From an uncultured Bacteroidota bacterium (lineage in GTDB: Bacteria; Bacteroidota; Bacteroidia; JADZBD01): 38,114 nt of DNA. The notes beneath the pieces were generated by a model. The model did no database searches and had not been told where the DNA came from. It saw only the letters and a program-made list of their open reading frames with translations. The DNA is taken from assembly GCA_937924855.1 (NCBI GenBank), contig CALEYQ010000037.1, forward strand, positions 1-38,114, read 5' to 3'. The position numbers were made by a program, and so were the translations under genes. Below, piece after piece: positions 17,026 through 25,585 of this stretch. The first letter of the stretch is position 1, and each line of letters opens with the position of its first letter.

Positions 17026-17352
17026 ATGATAACAGTAACTGAAAACGCAAAAAATCATGCCCTCTCCCTTATGAAGGCGGAGGCGCGGACTGACGGTACC
17101 TTTATCCGTGTTGGCGTTGAGGGGGGTGGATGCTCCGGCCTGTCCTACAAACTGGAATTCGACCATAACATGCGCGAAGGCGACCAGGTATTTGAAGACA
17201 AGGGGATAAAAATTGTAGTAGACAAAAAGAGTTTTTTATATCTGGTGGGAACCCAGCTTGATTATACCGGAGGACTGAACGGAAAGGGCTTTGTATTTAT
17301 TAACCCCAACGCTAACAGAACCTGTGGCTGTGGAGAATCCTTTGCAGTTTAA
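17026..17352 (+). CDS. sufA: HesB/IscA-family A-type Fe-S carrier (SufA-like)
   Basis: This 108-residue A-type carrier should accept Fe-S clusters from the SufBCD scaffold and hand them to target apoproteins. The three invariant cysteines are present: C36 in GGGCSGLSY, and C100 and C102 in the C-terminal TCGCGESF. Length is normal. It is the first gene of the suf operon, about 55 bases after the predicted transcription start, and is followed after 15 bases by sufB. The sufA symbol rests on operon context, since IscA, SufA and ErpA are hard to separate by sequence. Confidence 0.92.
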   Translation: MITVTENAKNHALSLMKAEARTDGTFIRVGVEGGGCSGLSYKLEFDHNMREGDQVFEDKGIKIVVDKKSFLYLVGTQLDYTGGLNGKGFVFINPNANRTCGCGESFAV

Positions 17353-17367
17353 ACAAACAAAAACATT

Positions 17368-18828
17368 GTGGCAAAATCAGATCAAATATTAGACGAACAC
17401 ATTGCTTCGGAATACAAGTACGGGTGGTTTGATCCTATTGAAATGGATACGGCTCCCAAGGGGCTTAGTGAGGACATTGTGCGGTTTATCAGCGCCAAAA
17501 AAAATGAACCTGCCTGGCTATTGGAATGGAGGCTAAAGGCCTACCGTCATTGGCTTACCATGGAAGAACCCAGGCACTGGGCGCATATTTCATATCCTCC
17601 GGTAAATTTTCAGGACATTATATATTACGCAGCTCCGAAAAAGAAAGAAGGAGTAAAGAGTTTCGACGAAGTGGATCCCGAACTTTTAAAAACATTTGAG
17701 AAGCTGGGCATTTCGCTGGAAGAGCAAAAGCGTTTGGTGGGCATGGAATCAAACATTGCCGTTGACGCAGTTATCGATAGTGTTTCCGTAAAAACCACTT
17801 TCAAGGAAACCCTTGCCGAAAAAGGAATTATTTTCTGTTCTTTTAGTGAGGCTGTGCATGAGCATCCGGAACTGGTAAAAAAATACCTGGGTTCCGTGGT
17901 TCCGCACACCGATAATTTTTATGCCGCCCTTAACTCGGCTGTTTTTTCCGACGGTTCATTCTGTTATATCCCCAAAGGCGTTCGCTGTCCTATGGAATTA
18001 TCAACTTATTTCAGGATTAATTCAGCAGGAACAGGACAGTTTGAAAGAACTCTTATCATTGCCGATGAAGGTTCTTACGTTAGCTATCTCGAGGGATGTA
18101 CGGCTCCCCAGCGCGACGAAAACCAGCTTCACGCTGCCGTAGTTGAAATTGTAGCTCACAAAAACGGCGAAGTAAAATACAGCACCGTGCAAAACTGGTA
18201 TCCCGGCGACAAAGATGGGAAGGGAGGCGTTTACAATTTTGTAACCAAGCGCGGAATTTGTCTCGAAGAAAATGCAAAAATAAGTTGGACCCAGGTGGAA
18301 ACCGGTTCTGCCATTACCTGGAAATACCCTAGTGTAATTTTAAAAGGCGATAACTCCGTGGGCGAATTTTACAGCGTTGCCGTTACCAATAACATGCAAC
18401 AGGCCGATACCGGAACCAAAATGATTCACATTGGTAAAAACACCCGCAGCACCATTGTCTCCAAAGGAATTTCAGCCGGAAAAAGCAATAATTCTTACCG
18501 CGGCCTGGTACGTATTTCAAGGGGTGCAAAAAACGCAAGAAACTTCTCGCAATGCGATTCGCTTCTTATGGGCGACAAATGCGGAGCTCACACCTTCCCC
18601 TATATAGAAATTAAAGACAAGTCAGGAATTGTTGAACACGAGGCCACCACTTCTAAAATTGGGGAAGACCAAATCTTCTATTGCAACCAAAGGGGCATAG
18701 AAACTGAAAAAGCCGTTGCCCTTATTGTAAACGGATATTGTAAAGAAGTACTGAACCAATTGCCCATGGAGTTTGCGGTGGAAGCAAGAAAATTACTGGC
18801 TGTTTCGCTGGAGGGGTCCGTTGGATAA
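17368..18828 (+). CDS. sufB: Fe-S cluster assembly scaffold protein SufB
   Basis: This 486-residue protein is the main scaffold of the SufBCD complex on which Fe-S clusters are built. The C-terminal beta-helix has characteristic stretches such as FCYIPKGVRCPMELSTYFR, YLEGCTAP, and SQCDSLLMGDKCGAHTFPYI with the conserved cysteine near the SufB-SufD interface. The start is GTG at 17368, 15 bases after the upstream stop; no ATG gives a family-length N-terminus. sufC follows after 15 bases. Length and order are usual for Bacteroidota. Confidence 0.96.
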   Translation: MAKSDQILDEHIASEYKYGWFDPIEMDTAPKGLSEDIVRFISAKKNEPAWLLEWRLKAYRHWLTMEEPRHWAHISYPPVNFQDIIYYAAPKKKEGVKSFDEVDPELLKTFEKLGISLEEQKRLVGMESNIAVDAVIDSVSVKTTFKETLAEKGIIFCSFSEAVHEHPELVKKYLGSVVPHTDNFYAALNSAVFSDGSFCYIPKGVRCPMELSTYFRINSAGTGQFERTLIIADEGSYVSYLEGCTAPQRDENQLHAAVVEIVAHKNGEVKYSTVQNWYPGDKDGKGGVYNFVTKRGICLEENAKISWTQVETGSAITWKYPSVILKGDNSVGEFYSVAVTNNMQQADTGTKMIHIGKNTRSTIVSKGISAGKSNNSYRGLVRISRGAKNARNFSQCDSLLMGDKCGAHTFPYIEIKDKSGIVEHEATTSKIGEDQIFYCNQRGIETEKAVALIVNGYCKEVLNQLPMEFAVEARKLLAVSLEGSVG

Positions 18829-18843
18829 AATCAAAATTTCATC

Positions 18844-19608
18844 ATGTCGAATATGTTAACTATTGAAAACCTCCACGCCGGAGTTCCTGAGAAAAAAATT
18901 ATCAAAGGCCTGTCCTTAACCGTAAAACCCGGAGAAGTTCACGCTATTATGGGTCCGAACGGAAGCGGGAAAAGCACCCTCTCCTCGGTACTTGCCGGGA
19001 AAGAAGATTTTGAAGTAACCGCCGGAACCGTTCTTTACGAAGGAAAGGATTTGCTGGAGATGTCGCCGGAGGAAAGAGCCCGGGAAGGTGTTTTTCTGGC
19101 CTTTCAATATCCGGTTGAAATTCCCGGTGTGAGCAATGTAAATTTCCTGAAAACGGCCCTGAACGAAATCCGGGAACACAAAGGACTTGGTCCGATTGAT
19201 GCTGCCGAATTTCTGAAACTGATAAAGGAAAAACAAAGTCTGGTTGAACTGCAGGGCTCGCTGGCCAACCGAAGCGTAAACGAAGGATTTTCGGGTGGAG
19301 AAAAGAAAAGAAATGAAATTTTCCAGATGGCGGTGCTTGAGCCCCGGCTTTGTATTCTGGATGAAACCGACAGCGGTCTCGACATTGATGCCTTAAGGAT
19401 TGTTGCCAACGGTGTAAATAAACTGCGATCCAAAGACCGGTCTTTTATTGTTATTACCCACTACCAGCGCCTGCTCGACTACATTGTGCCGGATGTGGTG
19501 CATGTTTTATACGATGGGAAAATTGTAAAGTCAGGCACCAAGGATCTGGCGCTTGAGCTGGAGGCAAAAGGATACGACTGGATTAAAAAAGAATTTGTTG
19601 AGGCATGA
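18844..19608 (+). CDS. sufC: SufC ATPase of the SufBCD complex
   Basis: This 254-residue ABC-type ATPase powers cluster assembly on SufB-SufD and is cytosolic, with no transport role. Walker A is GPNGSGKS (37-44), the ABC signature is FSGGEKKR (149-156), Walker B is CILDETDSGLD (170-180) and the switch histidine lies in VITHYQRLL. The DETDSGLD form is typical of SufC. The gene overlaps sufD by 4 bases. Confidence 0.97.
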   Translation: MSNMLTIENLHAGVPEKKIIKGLSLTVKPGEVHAIMGPNGSGKSTLSSVLAGKEDFEVTAGTVLYEGKDLLEMSPEERAREGVFLAFQYPVEIPGVSNVNFLKTALNEIREHKGLGPIDAAEFLKLIKEKQSLVELQGSLANRSVNEGFSGGEKKRNEIFQMAVLEPRLCILDETDSGLDIDALRIVANGVNKLRSKDRSFIVITHYQRLLDYIVPDVVHVLYDGKIVKSGTKDLALELEAKGYDWIKKEFVEA

Positions 19609-20921
19609 GTACGCTTAGCCCTCCCCTTAAAAAAAATGATGCGGAATCCTTCCTGAAGGAGCTGATTGATTCCTGCAAGGAAAACGGATTTTCACAACTC
19701 AGAAAAACCGGAACCGAAAATTTCCTTAAGGCAGGATTGCCCGGAAGGAAAGAAGAAGCCTACAAATATGCGCCACTCACATCCGTCTTAAATAACCTGG
19801 GAACAGGCAAACCACAGAGTGCCGCAAGTCCGGGCGATGCCCTTACTTACTTGTTTAAGGACTTTGCCTCGGGCAATGCCTTGTCTGTTTTTTTGCTTAA
19901 CGGGACTATTATCAAGGTACCTGAAAATCTTCCCAAGGGCCTTAGCATTGTCCCTCTTGAGGAAACCAGCCCTTACGCAAAAAATACAGGCCGCTTAAGT
20001 ACTGCATCATCCGACCCTCTTTGTCAGCTGAATAATTCTATTTTCTCCTCAGGTCTTGTAATACATATTGCCAAAGGAAGCTCCATTGAAAAACCCATTG
20101 TGGTTTTCAATCTTATTTCTTCCGATAGTCCTGCCCTGATATCAAGCCGCCTGCTTATTGTTGCCGAAGAAAATACCCGGGCAGGAATCATTGAATTTTC
20201 AGATACCCTCCGGCAAAATCACAAAATTTTAAGCAACGAAGTTCAGGAAACTTTCGTGGGCAAAAATGCTACCCTGTTCCATTATCGCTGGCAAACCGAT
20301 TGCGAAATGGGAAATCGTATCAATCATCAATTATCGGAAATTGGGGAAAAAGGTGTTTACGACACCATGAACATTACAACCGGTGGAACTTTTATCAGAA
20401 ACAACCTCTCCTTGTTTCTCAATGGGGAAAATATCGAAGCTCACCTCAACGGTTTCTTTGTAGGATCCAAAAACCGGCATGTAGATACCCGCACCGTGGT
20501 TGACCACCTTATGCCCCGATGCGAGAGCTTTCAATTGTACAAAGGAATAGCCGCTGACAAATCAACCGGTGTTTTCAACGGAAAAATTTTTGTGCGTCGT
20601 GATGCCCAGAAAACAAATGCCTATCAATCGTCCAAGAATATGCTTTTGGGCGATGAGGCTACCGTAAATGCCAAGCCTGAGCTGGAAATTTATGCCGATG
20701 ATGTTAAGTGTTCACATGGATCCTCTACCGGCAAATTGAATGAAGACGCTCTGTTTTACCTCCGCTCCCGCGGCCTTGGTATTGAAACTGCCCGAACCCT
20801 GCTCCTCCATGCCTTTGCCGGAGAAGTTTTTGAAAAAATCCGCCACGAAGAATTTAAGGAACTCATTATTGAAAAAATCCGGCATATCGTCGGGGGCTTA
20901 AACACTTCACATGCCGGATGA
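19605..20921 (+). CDS. sufD: Fe-S cluster assembly protein SufD
   Basis: This 438-residue protein is the SufB paralogue that completes the SufB-SufC2-SufD scaffold. The C-terminal beta-helix contains hallmark segments DTRTVVDH, FNGKIFVRRDAQKTNAYQ and DDVKCSHGSSTGKLNEDALFYL cut into the usual order; the conserved His follows the Cys in KCSHGSS. The start overlaps the sufC stop (ATGA), and the end overlaps sufS by 4 bases. Both point to tight translational coupling. Confidence 0.95.
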   Translation: MSTLSPPLKKNDAESFLKELIDSCKENGFSQLRKTGTENFLKAGLPGRKEEAYKYAPLTSVLNNLGTGKPQSAASPGDALTYLFKDFASGNALSVFLLNGTIIKVPENLPKGLSIVPLEETSPYAKNTGRLSTASSDPLCQLNNSIFSSGLVIHIAKGSSIEKPIVVFNLISSDSPALISSRLLIVAEENTRAGIIEFSDTLRQNHKILSNEVQETFVGKNATLFHYRWQTDCEMGNRINHQLSEIGEKGVYDTMNITTGGTFIRNNLSLFLNGENIEAHLNGFFVGSKNRHVDTRTVVDHLMPRCESFQLYKGIAADKSTGVFNGKIFVRRDAQKTNAYQSSKNMLLGDEATVNAKPELEIYADDVKCSHGSSTGKLNEDALFYLRSRGLGIETARTLLLHAFAGEVFEKIRHEEFKELIIEKIRHIVGGLNTSHAG

Positions 20922-22159
20922 TTACCGACCAAAATACACCGGCCCAAAAACTGGAAAAAATCAGATCCGACTTTCCGGCCCTTTCGGTAAAGGTAAACGG
21001 TAAGCCATTGGTTTATTTTGATTCCGGGGCTACGGCTCAAAAACCCAGGCCGGTTATTGAAGCCATTACAGATTTTTACGCTTCAAAAAATGCCAATATC
21101 CACAGAGGGGTTCACACCCTTAGTCAGGAAGCAACAACCCTGTATGAAAATGCCCGGGCTGTTATCATGCAACACCTGAATGCCGCACAACCCGAAGAAA
21201 TAATTTTTACCGCAGGAACAACGGCAGCCATAAACATGGTTGCTTCCTGCATAGGCAAAATGAATTTTGAGCCCGGCGACGAAGTGTTGGTTTCCGAAAT
21301 GGAGCACCACAGTAATATTTTGCCCTGGCAATTATTATGCGAGGAAAAAAAAGGAAAACTTCGTGTTATTCCCGTAACGGCGAACGGCGAACTGGATCTA
21401 TCTGAACTTGATAATCTTTTGGGACCAAAAACACGGATTGTGTCGGTGGTTCATGTTTCGAATACCCTGGGAACCTTAAACCCTGTAGAAAAAATTATTT
21501 CCGCCGCCCACAAAAAAAACATTCCCGTCTTAATCGATGGCGCACAGGCCATTCCCCACATGAAGGTGGATGTTAAAAAACTGGGGGCTGATTTTTACTG
21601 CTTCAGCGGACATAAAGTTTACGGGCCCACCGGAATCGGAGTTCTTTACATTGACGGGAAAATGATTGAAAAGATTCCGAATTATCAGGTTGGCGGAGGA
21701 ACCATTAAAACAGTTTCCTTCGAAAAAACCGATTACGCCGAAAGCCCTTTACGATTTGAAGCCGGCACCCCCAACATTTCAGGAGCCATTGGATTGGCCG
21801 AAGCAATTTCGTATATTAATGATATAGGCTGGGATACACTGGAAGAAATGGAATCGGGATTAATGACATATGCTTTACACCGCCTCGATAGAATTGAGGG
21901 CCTGGAAATATTTGGATCGCCAAAAAACAGGGCGGGGGTAATCTCATTTAACTTAAAAAATGCCCACCCCTATGATGTAGGCATGATTCTCGACAAGCAG
22001 GGAATTGCGGTTCGTACCGGACACCATTGTACCCAACCCTTACTGAGTAAATTCGGATTGAGCGGAACTGTAAGAGTTTCCCTTTCTTTCTATAATACGC
22101 CCGGAGAAATTGACCTGTTGATTTCAGGTCTGGAAAAGGCAAAAAAGATGCTGGAATGA
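20918..22159 (+). CDS. sufS: Cysteine desulfurase SufS
   Basis: This 413-residue PLP enzyme (group II desulfurase) takes sulfur from cysteine for Fe-S assembly. The PLP lysine is K233 in FSGHKVYGPTGIG and the persulfide cysteine is C371 in RTGHHCTQPLL. The spacing matches E. coli SufS. A VLIDGAQA segment precedes the lysine as expected for the cofactor-binding aspartate. Gene overlaps of 4 bases on both sides (sufD and sufE) support a single transcript and stoichiometric synthesis with its partner SufE. Confidence 0.96.
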   Translation: MITDQNTPAQKLEKIRSDFPALSVKVNGKPLVYFDSGATAQKPRPVIEAITDFYASKNANIHRGVHTLSQEATTLYENARAVIMQHLNAAQPEEIIFTAGTTAAINMVASCIGKMNFEPGDEVLVSEMEHHSNILPWQLLCEEKKGKLRVIPVTANGELDLSELDNLLGPKTRIVSVVHVSNTLGTLNPVEKIISAAHKKNIPVLIDGAQAIPHMKVDVKKLGADFYCFSGHKVYGPTGIGVLYIDGKMIEKIPNYQVGGGTIKTVSFEKTDYAESPLRFEAGTPNISGAIGLAEAISYINDIGWDTLEEMESGLMTYALHRLDRIEGLEIFGSPKNRAGVISFNLKNAHPYDVGMILDKQGIAVRTGHHCTQPLLSKFGLSGTVRVSLSFYNTPGEIDLLISGLEKAKKMLE

Positions 22160-22578
22160 GCATACCGGAAAAAGAAAAAGAGATCATCGAAGAATTTTCA
22201 TTCTTTGGCGACGATTGGGAATCGAAATACGAACACCTGATCGGACTGGGGAAATCTTTGCCGGAATTAAATCCCCGGTTAAAAACCGATGACAAACTCA
22301 TAAAAGGCTGCCAAAGCCGGGTTTGGCTTCACTCTGAAATTACCGGGGGAAAAGTAAAATACGCTGCCGATAGCGACGCGGCCATTCCCAAAGGAATTGT
22401 GGCTCTTATGATACGGGTTCTTTCCGATCAGTCGCCTGATGAAATTGTAAATGCTCCCCTGCATTTTATTGATCAGATCGGACTGAAAGAGCACTTATCC
22501 CCTACCCGGGCCAACGGATTGGTAAGTATGGTTAAACAAATGAAATTAGATGCCCTGGCTCTGAAGGCCATAAATTAA
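22156..22578 (+). CDS. sufE: Sulfur acceptor protein SufE
   Basis: This 140-residue protein accepts persulfide sulfur from SufS and passes it to SufB. The acceptor cysteine is C52 in KGCQSRVWL, with the following basic and aromatic residues conserved as in the family. Length is standard. It overlaps sufS by 4 bases and is followed by the sufT-like gene after 12 bases. Confidence 0.94.
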   Translation: MSIPEKEKEIIEEFSFFGDDWESKYEHLIGLGKSLPELNPRLKTDDKLIKGCQSRVWLHSEITGGKVKYAADSDAAIPKGIVALMIRVLSDQSPDEIVNAPLHFIDQIGLKEHLSPTRANGLVSMVKQMKLDALALKAIN

Positions 22579-22590
22579 ACTTTTAGAAAA

Positions 22591-22920
22591 ATGCCCGCTA
22601 TTATCATATCCAGCAACCCCGAACTTACCCAAAAGGTAATTGATATGATTAAAACCTGTTTCGACCCTGAAATTCCGGTTGACATTTGGGAACTGGGTCT
22701 TATTTATGAAATTCATCTCGACGATGAAAACAATCTGAAAGTAAAAATGACCCTCACCTCGCCCAATTGTCCGGTTGCCGAAACTTTACCTAAAGAAGTA
22801 GAAAACAAAATTGCCGAGGTTCCCGGGGTAAAATCGGCGAAGGTGGAAATAACTTTTGAGCCTCCCTGGGAAAAAAACATGATGTCGGAAGTAGCTCAGG
22901 TTGAACTTGGATTCATGTAA
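22591..22920 (+). CDS. sufT: SufT-like DUF59 (MIP18-family) protein
   Basis: This 109-residue single DUF59 domain protein has the diagnostic DPEIPVDIWELGLIY (25-39) and LTSPNCP (55-61) with the conserved C60; C23 is also present. Relatives in suf operons (SufT) help mature Fe-S proteins under high demand, and eukaryotic MIP18/CIAO2 acts in cytosolic Fe-S delivery. It lacks any fused NTPase, so it is not an Mrp/ApbC protein. Its stop codon directly abuts the ATG of the DUF2480 gene. Confidence 0.9.
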   Translation: MPAIIISSNPELTQKVIDMIKTCFDPEIPVDIWELGLIYEIHLDDENNLKVKMTLTSPNCPVAETLPKEVENKIAEVPGVKSAKVEITFEPPWEKNMMSEVAQVELGFM

Positions 22921-23451
22921 ATGAAAGATGCTATAGTAAATAAAGTTGCCTCAAGCGGTTTAATTGAAATAAACCTGGGCGAATTTTATGATAAAAAGCC
23001 CCGTAAGCCAATAGACCTTTCGGAATTTCTGTTTCAGGGATTAATCCTGAAAGAAAAAGATTATCGGGCAGCATTAGAATCGCTTGACACAGAAAATTTC
23101 CGCGATGCCCATGTTGCGGTTTTTTGCTCCGCCGACGCCATTGTCCCGGTATGGGCTTATATGCTGATGGCTTCAAAACTATCGGGAATCAGTGCCTCGG
23201 TTTTTCCGGGTAGTCCCGAAGAAATGGAAAGGCATTTATTCCGTGAAGCTATCAACCGGCTGGATCCTGAAATTTACAGAGACAAAAAAATTATTGTTAA
23301 AGGGTGCGGGGATATTCCCATTCCCGATTCAGCATTTCTGGATATCACACATCGCCTGAAGCCGGTTGCCGCAAGTATTATGTATGGTGAACCCTGCAGC
23401 ACCGTTCCCGTCTTCAAAAAACCGGCTCAAAACAAACCTTCCGGAAAGTAA
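22921..23451 (+). CDS. DUF2480 family protein, last gene of the suf operon
   Basis: This 176-residue soluble protein resembles the DUF2480 family, which I know mainly from Bacteroidota; its function is unknown. The N-terminus reads GLIEINLGEF, and the core contains CSADAIVPVWAYM and KGCGDIPIPDSAFLDITH. It has exactly three cysteines (C69, C129, C159), the last in EPCSTVPVFKKP. There is no signal peptide or membrane segment. Zero-base spacing to sufT and its position inside the suf transcript argue for a role in Fe-S assembly or delivery, but this is inference. Its 3' end overlaps the convergent membrane protein gene by 25 bases. Confidence 0.85.
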   Translation: MKDAIVNKVASSGLIEINLGEFYDKKPRKPIDLSEFLFQGLILKEKDYRAALESLDTENFRDAHVAVFCSADAIVPVWAYMLMASKLSGISASVFPGSPEEMERHLFREAINRLDPEIYRDKKIIVKGCGDIPIPDSAFLDITHRLKPVAASIMYGEPCSTVPVFKKPAQNKPSGK

Positions 23452-24320
23452 ATTCTCCAGGCAGAAATCAAGGGATACTCAGTCATGGAAAGCATGGCAA
23501 TGAAAAGGGAAAAATTCAATTTCCGTCTTGATTTTTTGTCGGCTTTGTTAATGGCTTCCTCAATCCAATACGCAAGCCTCAAGGGGACCAGAAAAAACAA
23601 ACCCAACAAAACCCCGCAGATTGTTATCCCCAGGGCGGTCCACCCAAAATCAGTCCCGCTTTGATATTGGGCCAGGGCAAAAGCTTTCATGTCTGCTTCA
23701 TAACTTCCCCAAATGCCCATATAAAACAGCCAGCCAAAAAGAGCCAGTATCAGAACTGAGGCCCATTCCCTGAAATCATTTCCATCTTGCAGGATTTTCT
23801 TGTGTGTGGCAAACCACTTCTCTCTTGCTTCATGTTGCTGTTTCTTTTCCCCGGGCTCTTCAGAATCCTGGTAAAACAATCCCGATTCAAACCAAACCAG
23901 ACAGGCTACTACAAGTTCAGCAAGAACTGAGGTTACCAGGACAACAATAAATATTGTATCAGAGTCTTCGGCGGAAGGATCAAACCCAAACCCGGAAAGG
24001 GAAAACATCATCAAAACAATTCGGAAAATCATCCGCATCAAAACCCCGTAGGAAATCAGCCAGCCCGGAGTTTTGGGAAAAGGATAATCAGGGCCCGAAT
24101 GCGTTCCCCGAACTTTTAACTCGTAGCGGAAACGAACCTGTTTGAGCAGAAACTGAAAGGCGAAAAATTCCAGTATATAAACCAAAATACCCAGGATTCC
24201 CATCCACAAAGTAAAACCGGATTGGGCAAACAAGGCTATGGCTAAGGGAGTGCCTAAAACGCAAAGGAAGGAAAAGCACAAATTGAAAAATGTTCCCCGG
24301 CTCCAACCGCTTTCAAGCAT
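23427..24320 (-). CDS. Polytopic membrane protein of unknown function
   Basis: This 297-residue protein has six or seven predicted hydrophobic helices (about 10-33, 38-60, 88-108, 123-145, 185-207, 226-250, and a weaker one near 272-290). A charged loop between helices 4 and 5 (about 148-182) contains EEPGEKKQQHEAREK. I recognise no catalytic motif or family. It is third in a minus-strand unit with the lamin-tail and SGNH genes, starting 5 bases after the SGNH stop. Its end overlaps the DUF2480 gene tail by 25 bases on the opposite strand. Confidence 0.75.
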   Translation of the reverse strand: MLESGWSRGTFFNLCFSFLCVLGTPLAIALFAQSGFTLWMGILGILVYILEFFAFQFLLKQVRFRYELKVRGTHSGPDYPFPKTPGWLISYGVLMRMIFRIVLMMFSLSGFGFDPSAEDSDTIFIVVLVTSVLAELVVACLVWFESGLFYQDSEEPGEKKQQHEAREKWFATHKKILQDGNDFREWASVLILALFGWLFYMGIWGSYEADMKAFALAQYQSGTDFGWTALGITICGVLLGLFFLVPLRLAYWIEEAINKADKKSRRKLNFSLFIAMLSMTEYPLISAWRIYFPEGLF

Positions 24321-24325
24321 GGATA

Positions 24326-25585
24326 TTATTCAGGAATAATTAATAAGGGCAATTGAAAATGCCCGCTTTTTGTTTGAACCTCCAGGCGATAACATCCTGG
24401 GGTGTTCCAGGAAATTTTTTGAAGGGGTCGGATCCGACTCGTCCAAAGCACTTCGCCCTTAAGTCCGATAATTTTTATTTCGGCATCGGAGTCTGAAAAA
24501 TCCAACTGGAAAGATCCCCTGGAAGGATTAGGAAAAACCTGCACTTTAATTTCCTTCCCTTCCGTTAATCCCATAGGGCCAATGATATTATTTACCAAAT
24601 AAAAACTGTCGCTGGAGCAGGCATTGGAAACAAGGTGGTAAACCGGAAAATACTGCGACCAGTTATATTGGTGAACCGGGTTGGGAACCGTAGATGTGTT
24701 ATTGTCGCCAAAGTTCCAGAAATGTGAAAAGGCTGCTGAACTGTGCTGGCTAAAAATACAGAGTCCGGATTGATTCACTTCCTGCCAGTCGAACCAGGCC
24801 CAGGGTTCATGAATCCCCAGATTCCAGGAGTTGGGAGTACCCCTTACGACCTGACCGGCAATATTCTGAAGAAAAATGGCCACATTCGAGGGTAGTCCAC
24901 TGAGGAAACTATTTCCGGCGACAGAAGTTTTAAAGATAATCTCGTAAAACACGCAGGCAGCGAGGTAACTACTCTCGAGCGAGGGATGACTATAATCTCC
25001 GGTATACAAATTAATGTTACTGTCGGTTTGCATGGAAAGCCGGAAGGCTTCTCCCACAGGGGAAACAATTCCTTTGGCCGTGTCGGCCATCCATTTATAG
25101 TTCGTGGTTAGTCTGTTCTGCATTCCGGAGAAAGTACAAACCGGAGGGTATGAAGGACAGTTCATCCCGTCGCCGTACTTTCTGCCCCAGGTTTGGAAAA
25201 AAAGTGTTTGGGTGCAGGAATTAGCAGCTCCAATTAAACTATCGAGATAAACGGCATAGGGAATAACATTTTGCATTACATAGGTACAATCAAGGGAAGG
25301 GCGCTGACTTTGATCCTGCAATACCACATAGTCCCAGCCACCCTGTGCAATTTTGGAAAGGCTCAGGGAATTTGTAGCATGTCCCTGAAGCGTATAGCCA
25401 CCCGGCGTATTTTGATCGAAGGTAAATGTCTGCCCATTGGCATTAGCCAATCCCTGAATAATAACAGGAAGGTTATTTGAGTAGGTGTAGCTATTCCCTA
25501 AAAACAAAACATTTTTAGTTTGGCTTTTCAGAAAAGGAGGCAACAGAATCACCCCAAAAAAGACAAAAAAATTTTTCAGGTTCAT
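24326..25585 (-). CDS. Secreted SGNH/GDSL-type hydrolase with PKD domain and T9SS type A tail
   Basis: This 419-residue protein has a signal peptide (about 1-21). The SGNH-like domain (about 24-270) starts NVLFLGNSYT, with S32 in the nucleophile position, and carries a DYSHPS block with D197 and H200 in the catalytic DxxH position. It resembles the DUF4886 type of SGNH protein. A PKD domain follows (about 285-345, FWNFGDNNTS), then a type A sorting domain (about 350-419, VFPNPSRGSFQLDF). It is probably a surface or secreted esterase, perhaps a carbohydrate deacetylase; the substrate is unknown. Its start overlaps the lamin-tail gene stop by 4 bases. Confidence 0.85.
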   Translation of the reverse strand: MNLKNFFVFFGVILLPPFLKSQTKNVLFLGNSYTYSNNLPVIIQGLANANGQTFTFDQNTPGGYTLQGHATNSLSLSKIAQGGWDYVVLQDQSQRPSLDCTYVMQNVIPYAVYLDSLIGAANSCTQTLFFQTWGRKYGDGMNCPSYPPVCTFSGMQNRLTTNYKWMADTAKGIVSPVGEAFRLSMQTDSNINLYTGDYSHPSLESSYLAACVFYEIIFKTSVAGNSFLSGLPSNVAIFLQNIAGQVVRGTPNSWNLGIHEPWAWFDWQEVNQSGLCIFSQHSSAAFSHFWNFGDNNTSTVPNPVHQYNWSQYFPVYHLVSNACSSDSFYLVNNIIGPMGLTEGKEIKVQVFPNPSRGSFQLDFSDSDAEIKIIGLKGEVLWTSRIRPLQKISWNTPGCYRLEVQTKSGHFQLPLLIIPE

